NCBI GenBank assembly: GCA_028718185.1
Contig: JAQUMH010000005.1
Span: 62,001-126,000 of the forward strand
Length of the DNA: 64,000 nt
Reading direction: 5' to 3'
DNA from: Elusimicrobiota bacterium
GTDB lineage: Bacteria > Elusimicrobiota > UBA8919
This document shows, in pieces, positions 52,641 through 61,797 of the stretch (its first letter is position 1; every line of letters begins with the position of its first letter). The notes below the pieces were generated by a model, which was not told where the DNA came from, did no database searches, and saw nothing but the letters and a program-made list of their open reading frames with translations. The translations under genes were made by a program, and so were the position numbers.

Positions 52641-53378
52641 TATTTTAAAAAGCCTCTCCGCGTTCTCATCCGTAATTTTTGAAACAGTTTCAACTGTTAA
52701 TCCTTTAATTTGCGCTATTTTTTCTGCAATATATTTTAAGTATCCTGATTCGTTCCTCTTTCCCCTGAACTGCTGTGGCGGTAAATATGGCGAATCTGTT
52801 TCCAGCAATATTCTCTCTATTGGCGTTTTATTAACAACTTCTCTTAAAACATTTGCATTGGGATATGTTACAGGTCCATCAATACCAAGATAAAATCCAA
52901 GTTGTAAAAATTTTTCAGCATATTCAATTGATGATGAAAAACAGTGAATTACCCCGCAGATGTCTTTATGCTGACTTATTATTTTATAAACATCTTCTTC
53001 TGCCTGCCGGGAGTGAATTATTACAGGTTTTTTTAATTTCTGAACAATTTCCAGCTGCTTTTCAAAAACGTCAACCTGAATTTTTTTATCAACATAATTT
53101 CTATAATAATCTAACCCGCATTCACCAACCGCAACAACCTTCTTATTAACCAGCAAATCTGAAAAATCAATATATTTATCAGAATTATTGGGATGAACAC
53201 CAATCGCACAAAAAATATTTTTATACTTTTGACTTAAATCTAAAGAATCTTCCCATTCTTGAGGTTCTACGCCCACCTCTATTAACTTTGAAACACCATT
53301 TGAAAAAGCTTGTTCAATAACACTATCTCTATCTTTGTCAAAAGAACTGTCTAAAAGATGACAATGGGTATCAATCAT
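52626..53378 (-). CDS. TatD-family metal-dependent deoxyribonuclease
   Basis: From M-I-D-T-H-C-H-L (53378) the protein has 250 residues. The metal-binding motifs are D-T-H-C-H-L (residues 3-8), A-V-G-E-C-G-L-D-Y (about 84-92), V-I-H-S-R (about 116-120), G-V-I-H-C-F-S (about 140-146) and L-L-E-T-D-S-P-Y (about 191-198). The frame opens earlier (53414), but those residues derive from a GCGAAT repeat. The family acts as 3' exonucleases or tRNA/DNA hydrolases. The gene lies between two repeats of the same family. Confidence 0.93.
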   Translation of the reverse strand: MIDTHCHLLDSSFDKDRDSVIEQAFSNGVSKLIEVGVEPQEWEDSLDLSQKYKNIFCAIGVHPNNSDKYIDFSDLLVNKKVVAVGECGLDYYRNYVDKKIQVDVFEKQLEIVQKLKKPVIIHSRQAEEDVYKIISQHKDICGVIHCFSSSIEYAEKFLQLGFYLGIDGPVTYPNANVLREVVNKTPIERILLETDSPYLPPQQFRGKRNESGYLKYIAEKIAQIKGLTVETVSKITDENAERLFKISTHE

Positions 53379-53387
53379 AGATAGGGC

Positions 53388-53490
53388 ACGCGAATCGTCG
53401 CAAATCACACGCAAATCATCGCGAATTATTCGTATATTAGCGTATATTCGCGTTTCTTTATTTTATTTGCGAATATTCGCGTGTATCGGT
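53388..53490. repeat. GCGAAT-family hairpin spacer upstream of tatD
   Basis: CACGCGAATCGTCGCAAATC-type units (53388-53427) face TATATTCGCG and GCGAATATTCGCGTGTATCG units (53430-53488). Confidence 0.75.
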
Positions 53491-53501
53491 TTCCGATACA
53501 A

Positions 53502-54923
53502 CTATTCTTTCCGGGGGAAAAGCGGGTCTTTGACCTTTTTTTCCAGCATTATTTGTTTTATTTTTCCCGAAGTATCCGGCATAAAGCATTCTATTGCATT
53601 TGATATCTTCCCGACTGCTGATAACAAATTTTCAAAAACAATTTTGAGTTTTTCCTTGTCTGTTTTATAAAGAACCCATGGTTTTTCAAAATCAATCGTT
53701 TTATTTGCCGCATCAATAAGTCCCCAGGTTAGAGAAAGCGCACTATTAAATTCAATTTTTTCCATCGCTTGTGAATAATTCTTGTCGAAATCAACCTGCA
53801 ACTTCCCGAGCGAGGTTTCACTGTTTATTTTAGGTTTAATTTCTCCAAGTGAATATTTTTCAACCATAGAAAATGTACGGGAAACAAGATTACCGAGATT
53901 GTTCGCTAAGTCATTGTTATATCTTTCCAAAAAACTTTGTTCGGAGAAATCGCCATCCTGCCCAAACGGTATTTGTCTCATTACAAAATACCTGTATGCG
54001 TCACAACCATACTTGTCGATAAAAGTATGCGGGTTTACAAAATTACCTTTGGATTTTGACATTTTATCACCATTAACCGTCCACCAACCATGCGCAAAAA
54101 CTGTTTTCGGTAGTGCTACCCCGTAAGCCATAAGCATTGCAGGCCAGATAACAGTGTGAAACTTGAAAATCTCTTTGCCGACAAAATGGACATCGCAAGG
54201 CCAGATATCTTTTCCTTCAGCAGCAGAAATATAATTTATCAAAGCATCAAACCATACATAAATTGTATGCGCACTGTCCCCCGGAACAGAAACACCCCAT
54301 TTAACCTGTGTTCTTGAGACAGAAAGGTCTCTCAGTCCTGATTTAACAAAATTTATCATCTCTGAAGAACGCCACGCAGGTTGTATAAATTCAGGATGCT
54401 CTTCATAATATTTGAGAAGTATCTCCTGGTATTTTGATAACTTAAAAAAATATGACTCTTCTTCCAACCGCTGTACTTCTTTTGAACAATCAGGACACCT
54501 GTTATCAACAAGCTGGGTATCAGTATAATACGATTCGCAGGCAACACAATACAACCCGCTATATTTCCCTTTGTAAATATCCCCGTCTTTCAGCAATTTC
54601 GAAAACACATCCTGAACTTTTTTTACATGTCTTTCTTCAGTGGTCCTTATAAAATCATCATAGGAAATATTCAGGCGCTCCCACAACGCTTTAAATTCTT
54701 TAATAATATTATCAGCCCATGCCTGCGGGGTAAAACCTTTTTTAGCTGCAGCTTCTTCGATTTTAGAACCATGTTCATCAGTCCCGGTCAGGAAAAACAC
54801 ATCAATACCTTTTGAGCGGTAATACCGGCTAAGAATATCCGCAGCTATTGTAGTATACGAATGTCCAAGATGCGGGCTGTCATTTATATAATATATCGGC
54901 GTTGTAATATAAAACTTTTTCAC
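53502..54923 (-). CDS. metG: Methionyl-tRNA synthetase
   Basis: The 473-residue class I synthetase shows the HIGH-type motif H-L-G-H-S-Y (residues 19-24), a CxxC...CxxC zinc knuckle (C-V-A-C and C-P-D-C, about 125-148) and K-M-S-K-S-K-G-N (about 293-300). It lacks the C-terminal tRNA-binding EMAP domain present in longer MetG types. The gene is followed by tatD, a frequent arrangement in bacteria. Confidence 0.97.
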   Translation of the reverse strand: MKKFYITTPIYYINDSPHLGHSYTTIAADILSRYYRSKGIDVFFLTGTDEHGSKIEEAAAKKGFTPQAWADNIIKEFKALWERLNISYDDFIRTTEERHVKKVQDVFSKLLKDGDIYKGKYSGLYCVACESYYTDTQLVDNRCPDCSKEVQRLEEESYFFKLSKYQEILLKYYEEHPEFIQPAWRSSEMINFVKSGLRDLSVSRTQVKWGVSVPGDSAHTIYVWFDALINYISAAEGKDIWPCDVHFVGKEIFKFHTVIWPAMLMAYGVALPKTVFAHGWWTVNGDKMSKSKGNFVNPHTFIDKYGCDAYRYFVMRQIPFGQDGDFSEQSFLERYNNDLANNLGNLVSRTFSMVEKYSLGEIKPKINSETSLGKLQVDFDKNYSQAMEKIEFNSALSLTWGLIDAANKTIDFEKPWVLYKTDKEKLKIVFENLLSAVGKISNAIECFMPDTSGKIKQIMLEKKVKDPLFPRKE

Positions 54924-54961
54924 GTAATCGTTTCCCTTTTAAAATTGTGTAGTTTGTAATT

Positions 54962-55018
54962 CATGTTATAGAGTTATAGGGTCTCCGACTCTACAAACTC
55001 TATGAACTTTATATCTCT
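54962..55018. repeat. GGTTATAG octamer hairpin spacer
   Basis: GTTATAGAGTTATAGGG (54965-54981) faces ACTCTACAAACTCTATGAAC (54989-55008). It lies between the PSP1 and metG genes. Confidence 0.7.
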
Positions 55019-55053
55019 TTCTTCTTGATTTCGGACACCTTTGTCTTATCGTT

Positions 55054-55839
55054 TTATTTAATAATATCCTTTATACCAATTTTTTTTATACGGTCGTCTT
55101 CTAATTTTACCGTAACCTGTGACTTAAAAATATCTACACCAATAACCCTACCTTTACCTTCAGCAATTTTAACACTGCTATCAACTTTAGGAAACTTTTT
55201 ACATTCTGAAACGTAAAAACCATGTTCATATGCAATGCAACAAATTAACCGTCCGCAAACGCCTGAAATTTTTGCAGGATTAATAGTTAAATTTTGTTCC
55301 TTCGCCATATCAGTGGTCACTGATGTAAAATCTTTAAGAAATCTCTGACAACAACATATCTCCCCACAATGACCCAAAGAACCTAAAATTTTAACTTCAT
55401 CACGAACACCTATCTGCACCATCTGGATTCTTGTTTTAAGAACTGCCCCTAACTCTTTTATCAACTCACGGAAATCAACCCGTTCCTCCGCAGTGTAATA
55501 AATAAAGAGTTTAATCCTCTCAAAAGTATATTCTATCATTGAGAGGCTCATCTTTAATTTTAATGCCTGCATTTTGTCAAGTATTACGGGTAAAACCTTT
55601 TTCGTATGTATTTTGTTCTCTTCTACCTGTTTAGCATCCTCTTCCGTAAAAAGTCGGACAAGCTTTTTTAACGGTTCTTTTGTATTAATCATCTGCTCCG
55701 CAATAACAACGACCCCGGCTTCTAAACCGTTTTCCGTTTCAACTAAAAGCCGGTCATTCATAGACACATCTATAGAACCTGCATCACAGTAAATTATATC
55801 TTTTGTCTTTCTCACTTGAACACCTACAGCTAATGGCAT
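55054..55839 (-). CDS. PSP1-domain protein, RicT/YaaT type
   Basis: The 261-residue protein has the PSP1 pattern: A-E-E-R-V-D-F-R-E-L-I-K-E-L (about residues 116-129), H-C-G-E-I-C-C-C-Q-R-F-L (about 157-168) and S-G-V-C-G-R-L-I-C-C-I-A-Y-E (about 191-204). In Bacillus the homologue RicT is an iron-sulfur component of the Y-complex affecting RNA processing. In other phyla the function is unsettled. It lies beside holB and tmk, a common neighbourhood for this family. Confidence 0.9.
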   Translation of the reverse strand: MPLAVGVQVRKTKDIIYCDAGSIDVSMNDRLLVETENGLEAGVVVIAEQMINTKEPLKKLVRLFTEEDAKQVEENKIHTKKVLPVILDKMQALKLKMSLSMIEYTFERIKLFIYYTAEERVDFRELIKELGAVLKTRIQMVQIGVRDEVKILGSLGHCGEICCCQRFLKDFTSVTTDMAKEQNLTINPAKISGVCGRLICCIAYEHGFYVSECKKFPKVDSSVKIAEGKGRVIGVDIFKSQVTVKLEDDRIKKIGIKDIIK

Positions 55840-55874
55840 ATATTTTCTCCTTAACGAACGCGAGTATTCGCACC

Positions 55875-56726
55875 CTATAACAAATTTTGTCTCAATACTT
55901 CCAACGTTAAATTTATATTTGTATTTCTCCTGATATAATTCCTCATTTTTAATATAATTTCCAGTTTTTCAGGTTGACTAAACCTCGTCTGACTTGCAAG
56001 CATATTTAAAAGTTCAACTACTTCATTTCTTTCATATCTCTTATTTATAAATTTGCCAATCTTAAAATTATCTATTAAATCTTTATACTCGGCAATTGAT
56101 TCCTTATCACTTGCTAATTTAATCGCCTTCCCTAAAGAACCCATGGCTATTGATATAACAAAATCCAGTTCGCTTTTATCAAGATTAAACTTTTGTAACT
56201 CGCTTTTGATTTCTGCATCACTAAATATACCAAAATGGACAGTCACACATCTTGAACTTATTGTCCGCGGAAGTGACCGCGGCACCGGAGTAATGAGAAT
56301 TATCACAGTATTTTGCGGTGGCTCTTCAAGTATTTTTAAGAGCGAGTTTGCTGCCTGTTCTTGTATCAGGTGCGCATCGTCAATTATCCTGACATTATAC
56401 CCACCCTGGACTGCACTAAATTGCAAACCTTTAATTATTTCTTTTACCTGGTCAATTGAAATCCACGATTTTTCTTCTAAAACAGATATAGTCATAACAT
56501 CCGGGTGAGTACCTGATTCTATTTTCTGGCACGACAGGCACTCGCCGCACGGTCTTTTGAGTATATCCGAACTCTGACAATTTAACATCCGGGCTAATTG
56601 CAACGCAAACAACTTTTTACCTATACCCGATTGCCCGACAAACATATATGACGAATGAACACGCCCATTTTTAATTGCTGTCCGGAACATATCCAACTGC
56701 TTTTCATGACCAACAACTCTCATCAT
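55875..56726 (-). CDS. holB: DNA polymerase III delta' subunit
   Basis: The 283-residue protein has the clamp-loader layout: V-G-H-E-K-Q-L start, a P-loop-like G-Q-S-G-I-G-K-K (about residues 32-39, with Lys in place of the usual Ser/Thr), a zinc module with C-G-E-C-L-S-C (about 60-66), D-D-A-H (about 112-115), and N-S-L-L-K-I-L-E-E-P-P (about 123-133). The degenerate P-loop fits a non-hydrolysing delta' subunit. It neighbours tmk and PSP1 as in many bacteria. Confidence 0.92.
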   Translation of the reverse strand: MMRVVGHEKQLDMFRTAIKNGRVHSSYMFVGQSGIGKKLFALQLARMLNCQSSDILKRPCGECLSCQKIESGTHPDVMTISVLEEKSWISIDQVKEIIKGLQFSAVQGGYNVRIIDDAHLIQEQAANSLLKILEEPPQNTVIILITPVPRSLPRTISSRCVTVHFGIFSDAEIKSELQKFNLDKSELDFVISIAMGSLGKAIKLASDKESIAEYKDLIDNFKIGKFINKRYERNEVVELLNMLASQTRFSQPEKLEIILKMRNYIRRNTNINLTLEVLRQNLL

Positions 56727-56929
56727 AATAATCCAATATTAAAAAAATATATTTTCCGCTTCTATTCCCTAAACAAATGGAGAAATCTAGTTTTGAACGA
56801 TTTAGAGACATTTAGGTGAATAAACCGTTAAAAAATTTCAATGTCTGAGCGAACGAAGTGAGTGAGTTTTGAAATTTTAGGTTTATGAGCCGTTAAAAAT
56901 GTCTCGTCTAGTGAAAAACTATGATTTTT
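56727..56929. repeat. Large imperfect palindrome spacer
   Basis: The spacer has nested inverted segments: AGAGACATTT (about 56803) with AAATGTCTC (about 56896), and ATAAACC..AATTTCAA (about 56820-56842) with TTGAAATT..GGTTTAT (about 56867-56886). Between them is GAGCGAACGAAGTGAGTGAG. It resembles a REP/BIME-type element. No gene is seen. Confidence 0.65.
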
Positions 56930-57550
56930 TCATTTCACCTTTGTCATCACGATATCCATGACTTTTTCTGATATATTTTCAATGGTATCGTTGGCTTTTA
57001 CAACCTTGATTCTCTTCGGGAACTTTTTAACGAGCCACATGTACCCGTCCCTGACTTTTTTATGGAACACCAAATCTTCATTTTCAAGACGGTCTTTACC
57101 GCGGGATGCAGCGCGAGAAAGCCCTTTTTTAACATCTACATCAAAAAAAATTGTTAAATCCGGCTTCAAGTCCAAAGTTGCTATTTTATTAAGCTGAAAA
57201 ATAATTTTTTTATCAATATTCCTTCCAAAACCCTGGTATGCAACAGTCGCGTCAGTGTATCTTTCACAAATTACAATTTTACCGGAATTAAGTGCAGGAA
57301 TAATCAGCTCTTCAGTATGTTGAGCGCGACACGCTTCATAGAGCAAAAGTTCTGTAAGCGGAAAAATCTTGTTTTTTGGGTCAAGTAAAATTTTTCTTAA
57401 CGCCTCTGCTATAGTTGTCCCGCCTGGTTCCCTTGTATGAAGAACATCAAATCCGAGTTCTTTTAGTTTTTTAGTAACCAAAACTGATTGCGTTGATTTA
57501 CCACACCCATCAGAACCTTCAAATGTTATAAAAAACCCTCTTTTTTTCAT
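56930..57550 (-). CDS. tmk: Thymidylate kinase
   Basis: The 206-residue protein has the P-loop G-S-D-G-C-G-K-S-T-Q (about residues 11-20), the T-R-E-P-G-G-T (about 40-46) and C-E-R-Y-T-D-A-T-V-A-Y-Q-G (about 94-106) motifs of Tmk. It phosphorylates dTMP to dTDP. It has its own promoter and no overlap with the NHL gene. Confidence 0.97.
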   Translation of the reverse strand: MKKRGFFITFEGSDGCGKSTQSVLVTKKLKELGFDVLHTREPGGTTIAEALRKILLDPKNKIFPLTELLLYEACRAQHTEELIIPALNSGKIVICERYTDATVAYQGFGRNIDKKIIFQLNKIATLDLKPDLTIFFDVDVKKGLSRAASRGKDRLENEDLVFHKKVRDGYMWLVKKFPKRIKVVKANDTIENISEKVMDIVMTKVK

Positions 57551-57567
57551 AAAAATCCTAATTTATG

Positions 57568-57596
57568 ATATTAACAAAAAATGTGTTAAAAGTCAA
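57568..57596 (-). promoter_or_regulatory. Promoter of tmk
   Basis: On the minus strand TTGACT (57591-57596), 17 bases, TAATAT (57568-57573), about 18 bases before the ATG. Confidence 0.6.
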
Positions 57597-57668
57597 GGTA
57601 TTTTTGACAGTAAAAACAGGTTTTTTAAGGTTAGCTAAATAGGTTAGACTAGTTTAGGAAGATATGAC

Positions 57669-59111
57669 TTAATCAATTATTTTATAAGCTATTATTTTGC
57701 ATATATCACGTACTTCTGCCACTGACATTAATTTTTCATCAACTGATTTTAAAATCTTTCCTGTTTCTACATCTACTAAACTCACATTGATATAATATTT
57801 ATTATCAAACCTTGAAAATGAACCGACAACAATTTGATTTACATTAAGAATTTTCCCCATTTGTACAGCACATGCTGTTGTAGTACAACCTGTTTTTTGG
57901 AATGCTGCTTCTGCAAGAAGTTTATCCATATTATTTTTTTCAATTACATTGAAATCTCCGATATTAACAAGTTCTGTTCTCAAAAAATCTGAAATAATTG
58001 ATGCATCAACAATTGATATATTTTTCCCGGAAAAATCTGCTATTGCCAAGTTTGTTATTTTCACAATATTTCTCATGCGTGCTACTTCAACTTTTGGAGC
58101 AATGCCTTTGAACTTCTGAATCCGGTGATTTTCTGTATCACTAACGTAAATATTGCCGTTAATATCTATTGCTATATCCTGCGGATATTGAAATTCACTA
58201 TTCTCCGAACCTTTCTTGCCCCAACTTAATAAATAATCTCCGTCAGCTGTAAAAACAGATATCCTATGGTTCCCCGCATCAACCACATAAACTCTGCCAT
58301 CACCGTCAACGACTAATCCCTTCGGAGTTATAAACTGTTCTCTACCTCTTCCCATAGAACCCCATTCACATAAAAAATTACCTTTTGTTGTGAATCTTTG
58401 TATACGATGATTAAACGTATCTGCTACATATACTCTTGTCCGTTTTCCGACCGTAATACCCTGAGGATGTTCAAATTCACCTTCATCAGAACCTTTCTCT
58501 TCCCATTTTCCCCAACCGCCAGTTAATTTGCCGTCATTTGAAAATTTTTGTACATAATTATTATAGAAATCTGCAATATAAATATTATTCATCCCGTCAA
58601 TAGATATGCTCATCGGTGCCCACTTCTCATTAGATAATGAACCTCTATTTCCCCACTTTTTAATAAAATTAAAATCGTAATCAAGTTTGTATACTGCTGA
58701 TGCACCAACATCCGTAATGTATATGTTATTCAAAGTATCTATTGCAATATCTATTGGGTCAACAAATTTATATATTTTTCCCGGTCCTATTATACCCGAA
58801 TATTTTGCAATAAATATTCCTTCGGATGAAAATTTTTTTATACAGTGATTACCCGTATCGACAACATACACATTCCCGGTTAAATCAGTAGTTATCCCCC
58901 GGGGAAACATAAAATCATTATCACCCGCTCCTTTTTTACCCCACGACTTGACAAAAGAAATATTTTCGTCAGATTTAAACGGTATCCATAATTTCAGTGG
59001 TTCTGAATAAACTGAATATATAAAGGAAAATATACAATAAAAAATAGCTAAATATCTCATTAATTTAAAATATCTTTCATTAAAAATAACTTTTTTTGTC
59101 ACCCTTACCAT
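57669..59111 (-). CDS. NHL-repeat and CsgG-like lipoprotein-type protein
   Basis: The 480-residue exported protein has a long-n-region signal sequence, then about six NHL beta-propeller blades (residues about 45-325; repeated P-x-G-I-x-x-x-x-x-x-x-V-Y-V-A-D-T-x-N-H-R). The C-terminal 140 residues (I-A-D-F-S-G-K-N..V-I-E-K-N-N-M-D-K-L-L) match the CsgG/FlgO-type domain. The long start at 59111 is preferred because of a GGGAG site 7 bases upstream. A surface or secretion-associated role is inferred. Confidence 0.82.
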   Translation of the reverse strand: MVRVTKKVIFNERYFKLMRYLAIFYCIFSFIYSVYSEPLKLWIPFKSDENISFVKSWGKKGAGDNDFMFPRGITTDLTGNVYVVDTGNHCIKKFSSEGIFIAKYSGIIGPGKIYKFVDPIDIAIDTLNNIYITDVGASAVYKLDYDFNFIKKWGNRGSLSNEKWAPMSISIDGMNNIYIADFYNNYVQKFSNDGKLTGGWGKWEEKGSDEGEFEHPQGITVGKRTRVYVADTFNHRIQRFTTKGNFLCEWGSMGRGREQFITPKGLVVDGDGRVYVVDAGNHRISVFTADGDYLLSWGKKGSENSEFQYPQDIAIDINGNIYVSDTENHRIQKFKGIAPKVEVARMRNIVKITNLAIADFSGKNISIVDASIISDFLRTELVNIGDFNVIEKNNMDKLLAEAAFQKTGCTTTACAVQMGKILNVNQIVVGSFSRFDNKYYINVSLVDVETGKILKSVDEKLMSVAEVRDICKIIAYKIID

Positions 59112-59235
59112 AAATTCACTCCCATGTGAATAATTGTTAGAACCTAAAAAGAATAATAAAAAATGAAGCTATTAGTTTGCAACTGAATTGTTTGTCTTTC
59201 TGTGATTTTATTTTACAGAATTTCAAAAAAACACT

Positions 59236-59742
59236 TCACCAGGATGTTATACAACTGCCTTTGGTATCTGTATCTGTAACACCTATATGCATTTCACCGG
59301 TTCCCGAACCACAATACCACCACTTTCCCCTGTGCCCGCCACCTGAGCTAAACGATGCGAATGCTCCAGCAGTTAAACCGTTAAAATAAACTATATCTGC
59401 GGTATCACCGATATTGCTAATACCAAGCTTCACTGAAGGCATACTATCCAGGTACTTTGTCAGAAATGGACCACCAATGTTACTGAAAGTAGCAACCGGT
59501 GCTCCCGAAACCCCTTCGCTGTTTGCTAAACCATCTACACTTGCAATAGGATAAGCCCCTTCCATCTCCCCGTAATAAATTGTGAGTGCCGAACGAAGTG
59601 CACCAAGCGAACCTTTTGTTGACCCCTCTTTTGACTTTCTAATCAGGTCGGCAAATTTAGGAATTGCGATAGCCGCTAATATACCGATAATTGCAACTAC
59701 TATCATAAGCTCAATAAGGGTAAAACCTTTTTTCGTTTCCAT
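59236..59742 (-). CDS. Type IV pilin/GspG-like pseudopilin
   Basis: The 168-residue protein has the prepilin site K-K-G-F-T-L-I-E-L-M-I-V-V-A-I-I-G-I (residues 4-21), a long N-terminal helix and a globular tail with K-G-S-L-G-A-L-R-S-A (about 42-51). Cleavage would occur after Gly6. A strong AAGGAG site precedes the ATG. No assembly genes lie nearby, so the machinery is encoded elsewhere. The C-terminal two cysteines could form a disulfide. Confidence 0.93.
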   Translation of the reverse strand: METKKGFTLIELMIVVAIIGILAAIAIPKFADLIRKSKEGSTKGSLGALRSALTIYYGEMEGAYPIASVDGLANSEGVSGAPVATFSNIGGPFLTKYLDSMPSVKLGISNIGDTADIVYFNGLTAGAFASFSSGGGHRGKWWYCGSGTGEMHIGVTDTDTKGSCITSW

Positions 59743-59790
59743 TTATTTTCTCCTTATTTTTTATTCCCATAGTAAGGTGAAATAGAATAA

Positions 59791-59819
59791 ATAATATCAA
59801 ATCGGCTATTCTATTTCAA
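59791..59819 (-). promoter_or_regulatory. Candidate promoter of the pilin gene
   Basis: TTGAAA (59814-59819), 17 bases, TATTAT (59791-59796) on the minus strand, about 50 bases before the ATG. The -35 box overlaps the end of the pentapeptide gene. Confidence 0.5.
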
Positions 59820-60378
59820 TATCGTATTTATCCAAAAGTCCGGCAATTCCTGCCAGCGAGAATTTTGCTTTTTTTATCCAATTTATTTCTGGGTTGATTG
59901 AATAATTAAATGATGTCAGAAAATCTGCTTTTTCTAATACTGTTCTTTCAAATATCGCACCGATCAAGTCACAATTGTCAAAAACTGAACCGCTTAAATT
60001 GCATTCAGCAAAATCCACCGTTCTAAGACTGCAGTTTTTGAATGTTGTTTTTTTTAGTTCCAGCTTGTGAAATGAGGAAAGGTTTAAAATACAATTTTCG
60101 AAACTGACGGCAAACAGGAAATCATTGCAATTTTCGAAATGTAATCCTAATAGTTTACATTCCTTGAATTTAACGTCTTTGAGAGACATTTTAGTCATTT
60201 TTGCCATGCTCAAATCACAACTATTGAATTCACATTCCGAAAAATTAATATCAGATAAATCGGCATTTGAAAAAGAACAATTTACGAATTTACAGTTTTC
60301 GTAATCGCCCTTATCCGGCTGTTTTTTCGAAAAATCAATTTTTTCAAAAATCTTTTCTTCAGTAATTGGTTTGCTCAT
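59806..60378 (-). CDS. Pentapeptide-repeat protein
   Basis: The 190-residue protein is built from A[DN]LSx-like pentapeptides (F-S-N-A-D-L-S-D-I-N-F; C-N-L-S-G-S-V-F-D-N-C-D-L; roughly residues 20-165), which fold as a right-handed quadrilateral beta-helix. Known members mimic DNA or form scaffolds, and no activity can be assigned. It is separated from the next gene (60403) by 24 bases. Confidence 0.85.
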   Translation of the reverse strand: MSKPITEEKIFEKIDFSKKQPDKGDYENCKFVNCSFSNADLSDINFSECEFNSCDLSMAKMTKMSLKDVKFKECKLLGLHFENCNDFLFAVSFENCILNLSSFHKLELKKTTFKNCSLRTVDFAECNLSGSVFDNCDLIGAIFERTVLEKADFLTSFNYSINPEINWIKKAKFSLAGIAGLLDKYDIEIE

Positions 60379-60402
60379 TTTATTGTCAATTGTAGCTAAA
60401 AA

Positions 60403-60693
60403 TTATTTCCGGGATTTAGTAACAATTGTTTTTAATATTTTGTCTTTTTGTTTTTCAACTTTTTTTATTTGTTCTTTAGTTTTGATGCTTTCTGTTTTGT
60501 ATATCTTTTCTAATCCGAGCTTAAACGGTATTCTGCCTATGCGGGGCAATAAAATATAATTTATCAGAATAACGATGATTACAACGATTGCAACCCATAT
60601 TGCCGATTTTAGCAGGATTCCGATTATTTTTATTGCCGCAAAAACAAGAACCACAAGTAAAGCTATAATCAAAATGGTAAAAATAATTTTCAT
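60403..60693 (-). CDS. Small membrane protein
   Basis: The 96-residue protein has two hydrophobic segments (about residues 3-50) followed by a lysine-rich coiled-coil-like tail (E-Q-I-K-K-V-E-K-Q-K). A GGGAG site precedes the ATG. No family is recognised. Upstream, TAACCGG/CCGGTTA inverted arms (60709-60734) lie in the leader. Confidence 0.65.
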   Translation of the reverse strand: MKIIFTILIIALLVVLVFAAIKIIGILLKSAIWVAIVVIIVILINYILLPRIGRIPFKLGLEKIYKTESIKTKEQIKKVEKQKDKILKTIVTKSRK

Positions 60694-60708
60694 TTGTCTC
60701 CCTTAACA

Positions 60709-60734
60709 TAACCGGTAATATTTATATCCGGTTA
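60709..60734. promoter_or_regulatory. Inverted repeat in leader
   Basis: TAACCGG (60709-60715) and CCGGTTA (60728-60734) flank 12 bases just upstream of the small membrane gene. It may be an operator or a leader hairpin. No promoter core is obvious. Confidence 0.35.
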
Positions 60735-60851
60735 CTCTAGTTTCTAAAAGATAATCTGGTAAAATCACTTTAAAATGATTAATATTAAATTCGTTCAAAA
60801 CCGGAGAAATCGAAAAATGTTAAAATATAAGACCTTGCCCTTTTACTAACA

Positions 60852-61604
60852 CTAATCTTTTGTCAATTTTTCTATTTCGTATGACTGACCCTTAACCTTT
60901 ATTAAAGCTTTAAAATAACCATGAATTCCTTGTTTTTTTTCATTGTTTTTAGGATACGCTGACATCGGAGAGTCGAGAGATGATATAGAATTTTCTTGTG
61001 TTTTTTCATCATTATAAAATATCGGTGCTAAAATTTTTGTTCCATCACTAGTATTCAATATTTTAAATTCACTCCATACATAATTTCTTTTATTTTCGCC
61101 AGTAATTTTCCAATAACTATCGTCGTTCGGATTTAATATTTTATTGTTTAAGAAAACAATATCTCTATCACGCTTTAATCCTTCCTTTTCCCAAATTAGT
61201 AAATTAAATATACTTGGGCGTACATCTGACTGTATTTCTTCAATAATAACATAATTAACACCATTATTTAAAATATCTCCTATCCCTACCAAAACGGGTG
61301 GAGATTGCATACCATTATCCCAAAAACCCAATTTTTCTTTGTCTGTCCAGACAAACGTTATGCTAGATTTATACTCTTTAAAAACTGATACAGTATAATT
61401 AAATCCATCTTCAGTATTTATTGTTCTTAAATGACTAAATGTTACTTGTTCAACAATACCATCTTTATCAATATCTCCAAATAGCATGTCATCAATAACA
61501 TGACCACCTAATATTGACTCTTTTGAAAGTCCATTTGAAGGCTGTGTCCATAATAATCCAGTACAAATTAATAATGTAATAATAAGCACCCATATTCTTT
61601 TCAT
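60852..61604 (-). CDS. Secreted protein with D-x-D-x-D-G type turn
   Basis: The 250-residue protein has a signal peptide (about residues 1-22) and a beta-rich body. The segment D-I-D-K-D-G-I-V-E-Q-V-T (about 44-55) resembles FG-GAP/calcium-type repeats. I do not recognise a family. There is no clear ribosome binding site. It is divergent from the plus-strand protease. Confidence 0.55.
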   Translation of the reverse strand: MKRIWVLIITLLICTGLLWTQPSNGLSKESILGGHVIDDMLFGDIDKDGIVEQVTFSHLRTINTEDGFNYTVSVFKEYKSSITFVWTDKEKLGFWDNGMQSPPVLVGIGDILNNGVNYVIIEEIQSDVRPSIFNLLIWEKEGLKRDRDIVFLNNKILNPNDDSYWKITGENKRNYVWSEFKILNTSDGTKILAPIFYNDEKTQENSISSLDSPMSAYPKNNEKKQGIHGYFKALIKVKGQSYEIEKLTKD

Positions 61605-61745
61605 ATATTTAAAGTACTGATTCCTATTAGAATCTTGAGTAATAAGGTGAAATTCAAAAGTATTGTTTTATTGTAAGATTTTATATTTTTTTCATTTAAA
61701 AGTCAAATCAAGCTGTATGCTGATATTTACGGCTCAATTTTTTAT

Positions 61746-61774
61746 TTGACAATGTTTACATTTTGTGTTAGAAT
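61746..61774 (+). promoter_or_regulatory. Promoter of the secreted protease
   Basis: TTGACA (61746-61751), 17 bases, TAGAAT (61769-61774), about 25 bases before the ATG at 61798. Confidence 0.75.
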
Positions 61775-61797
61775 CTCAAAAAATACGGAGGTATAAA

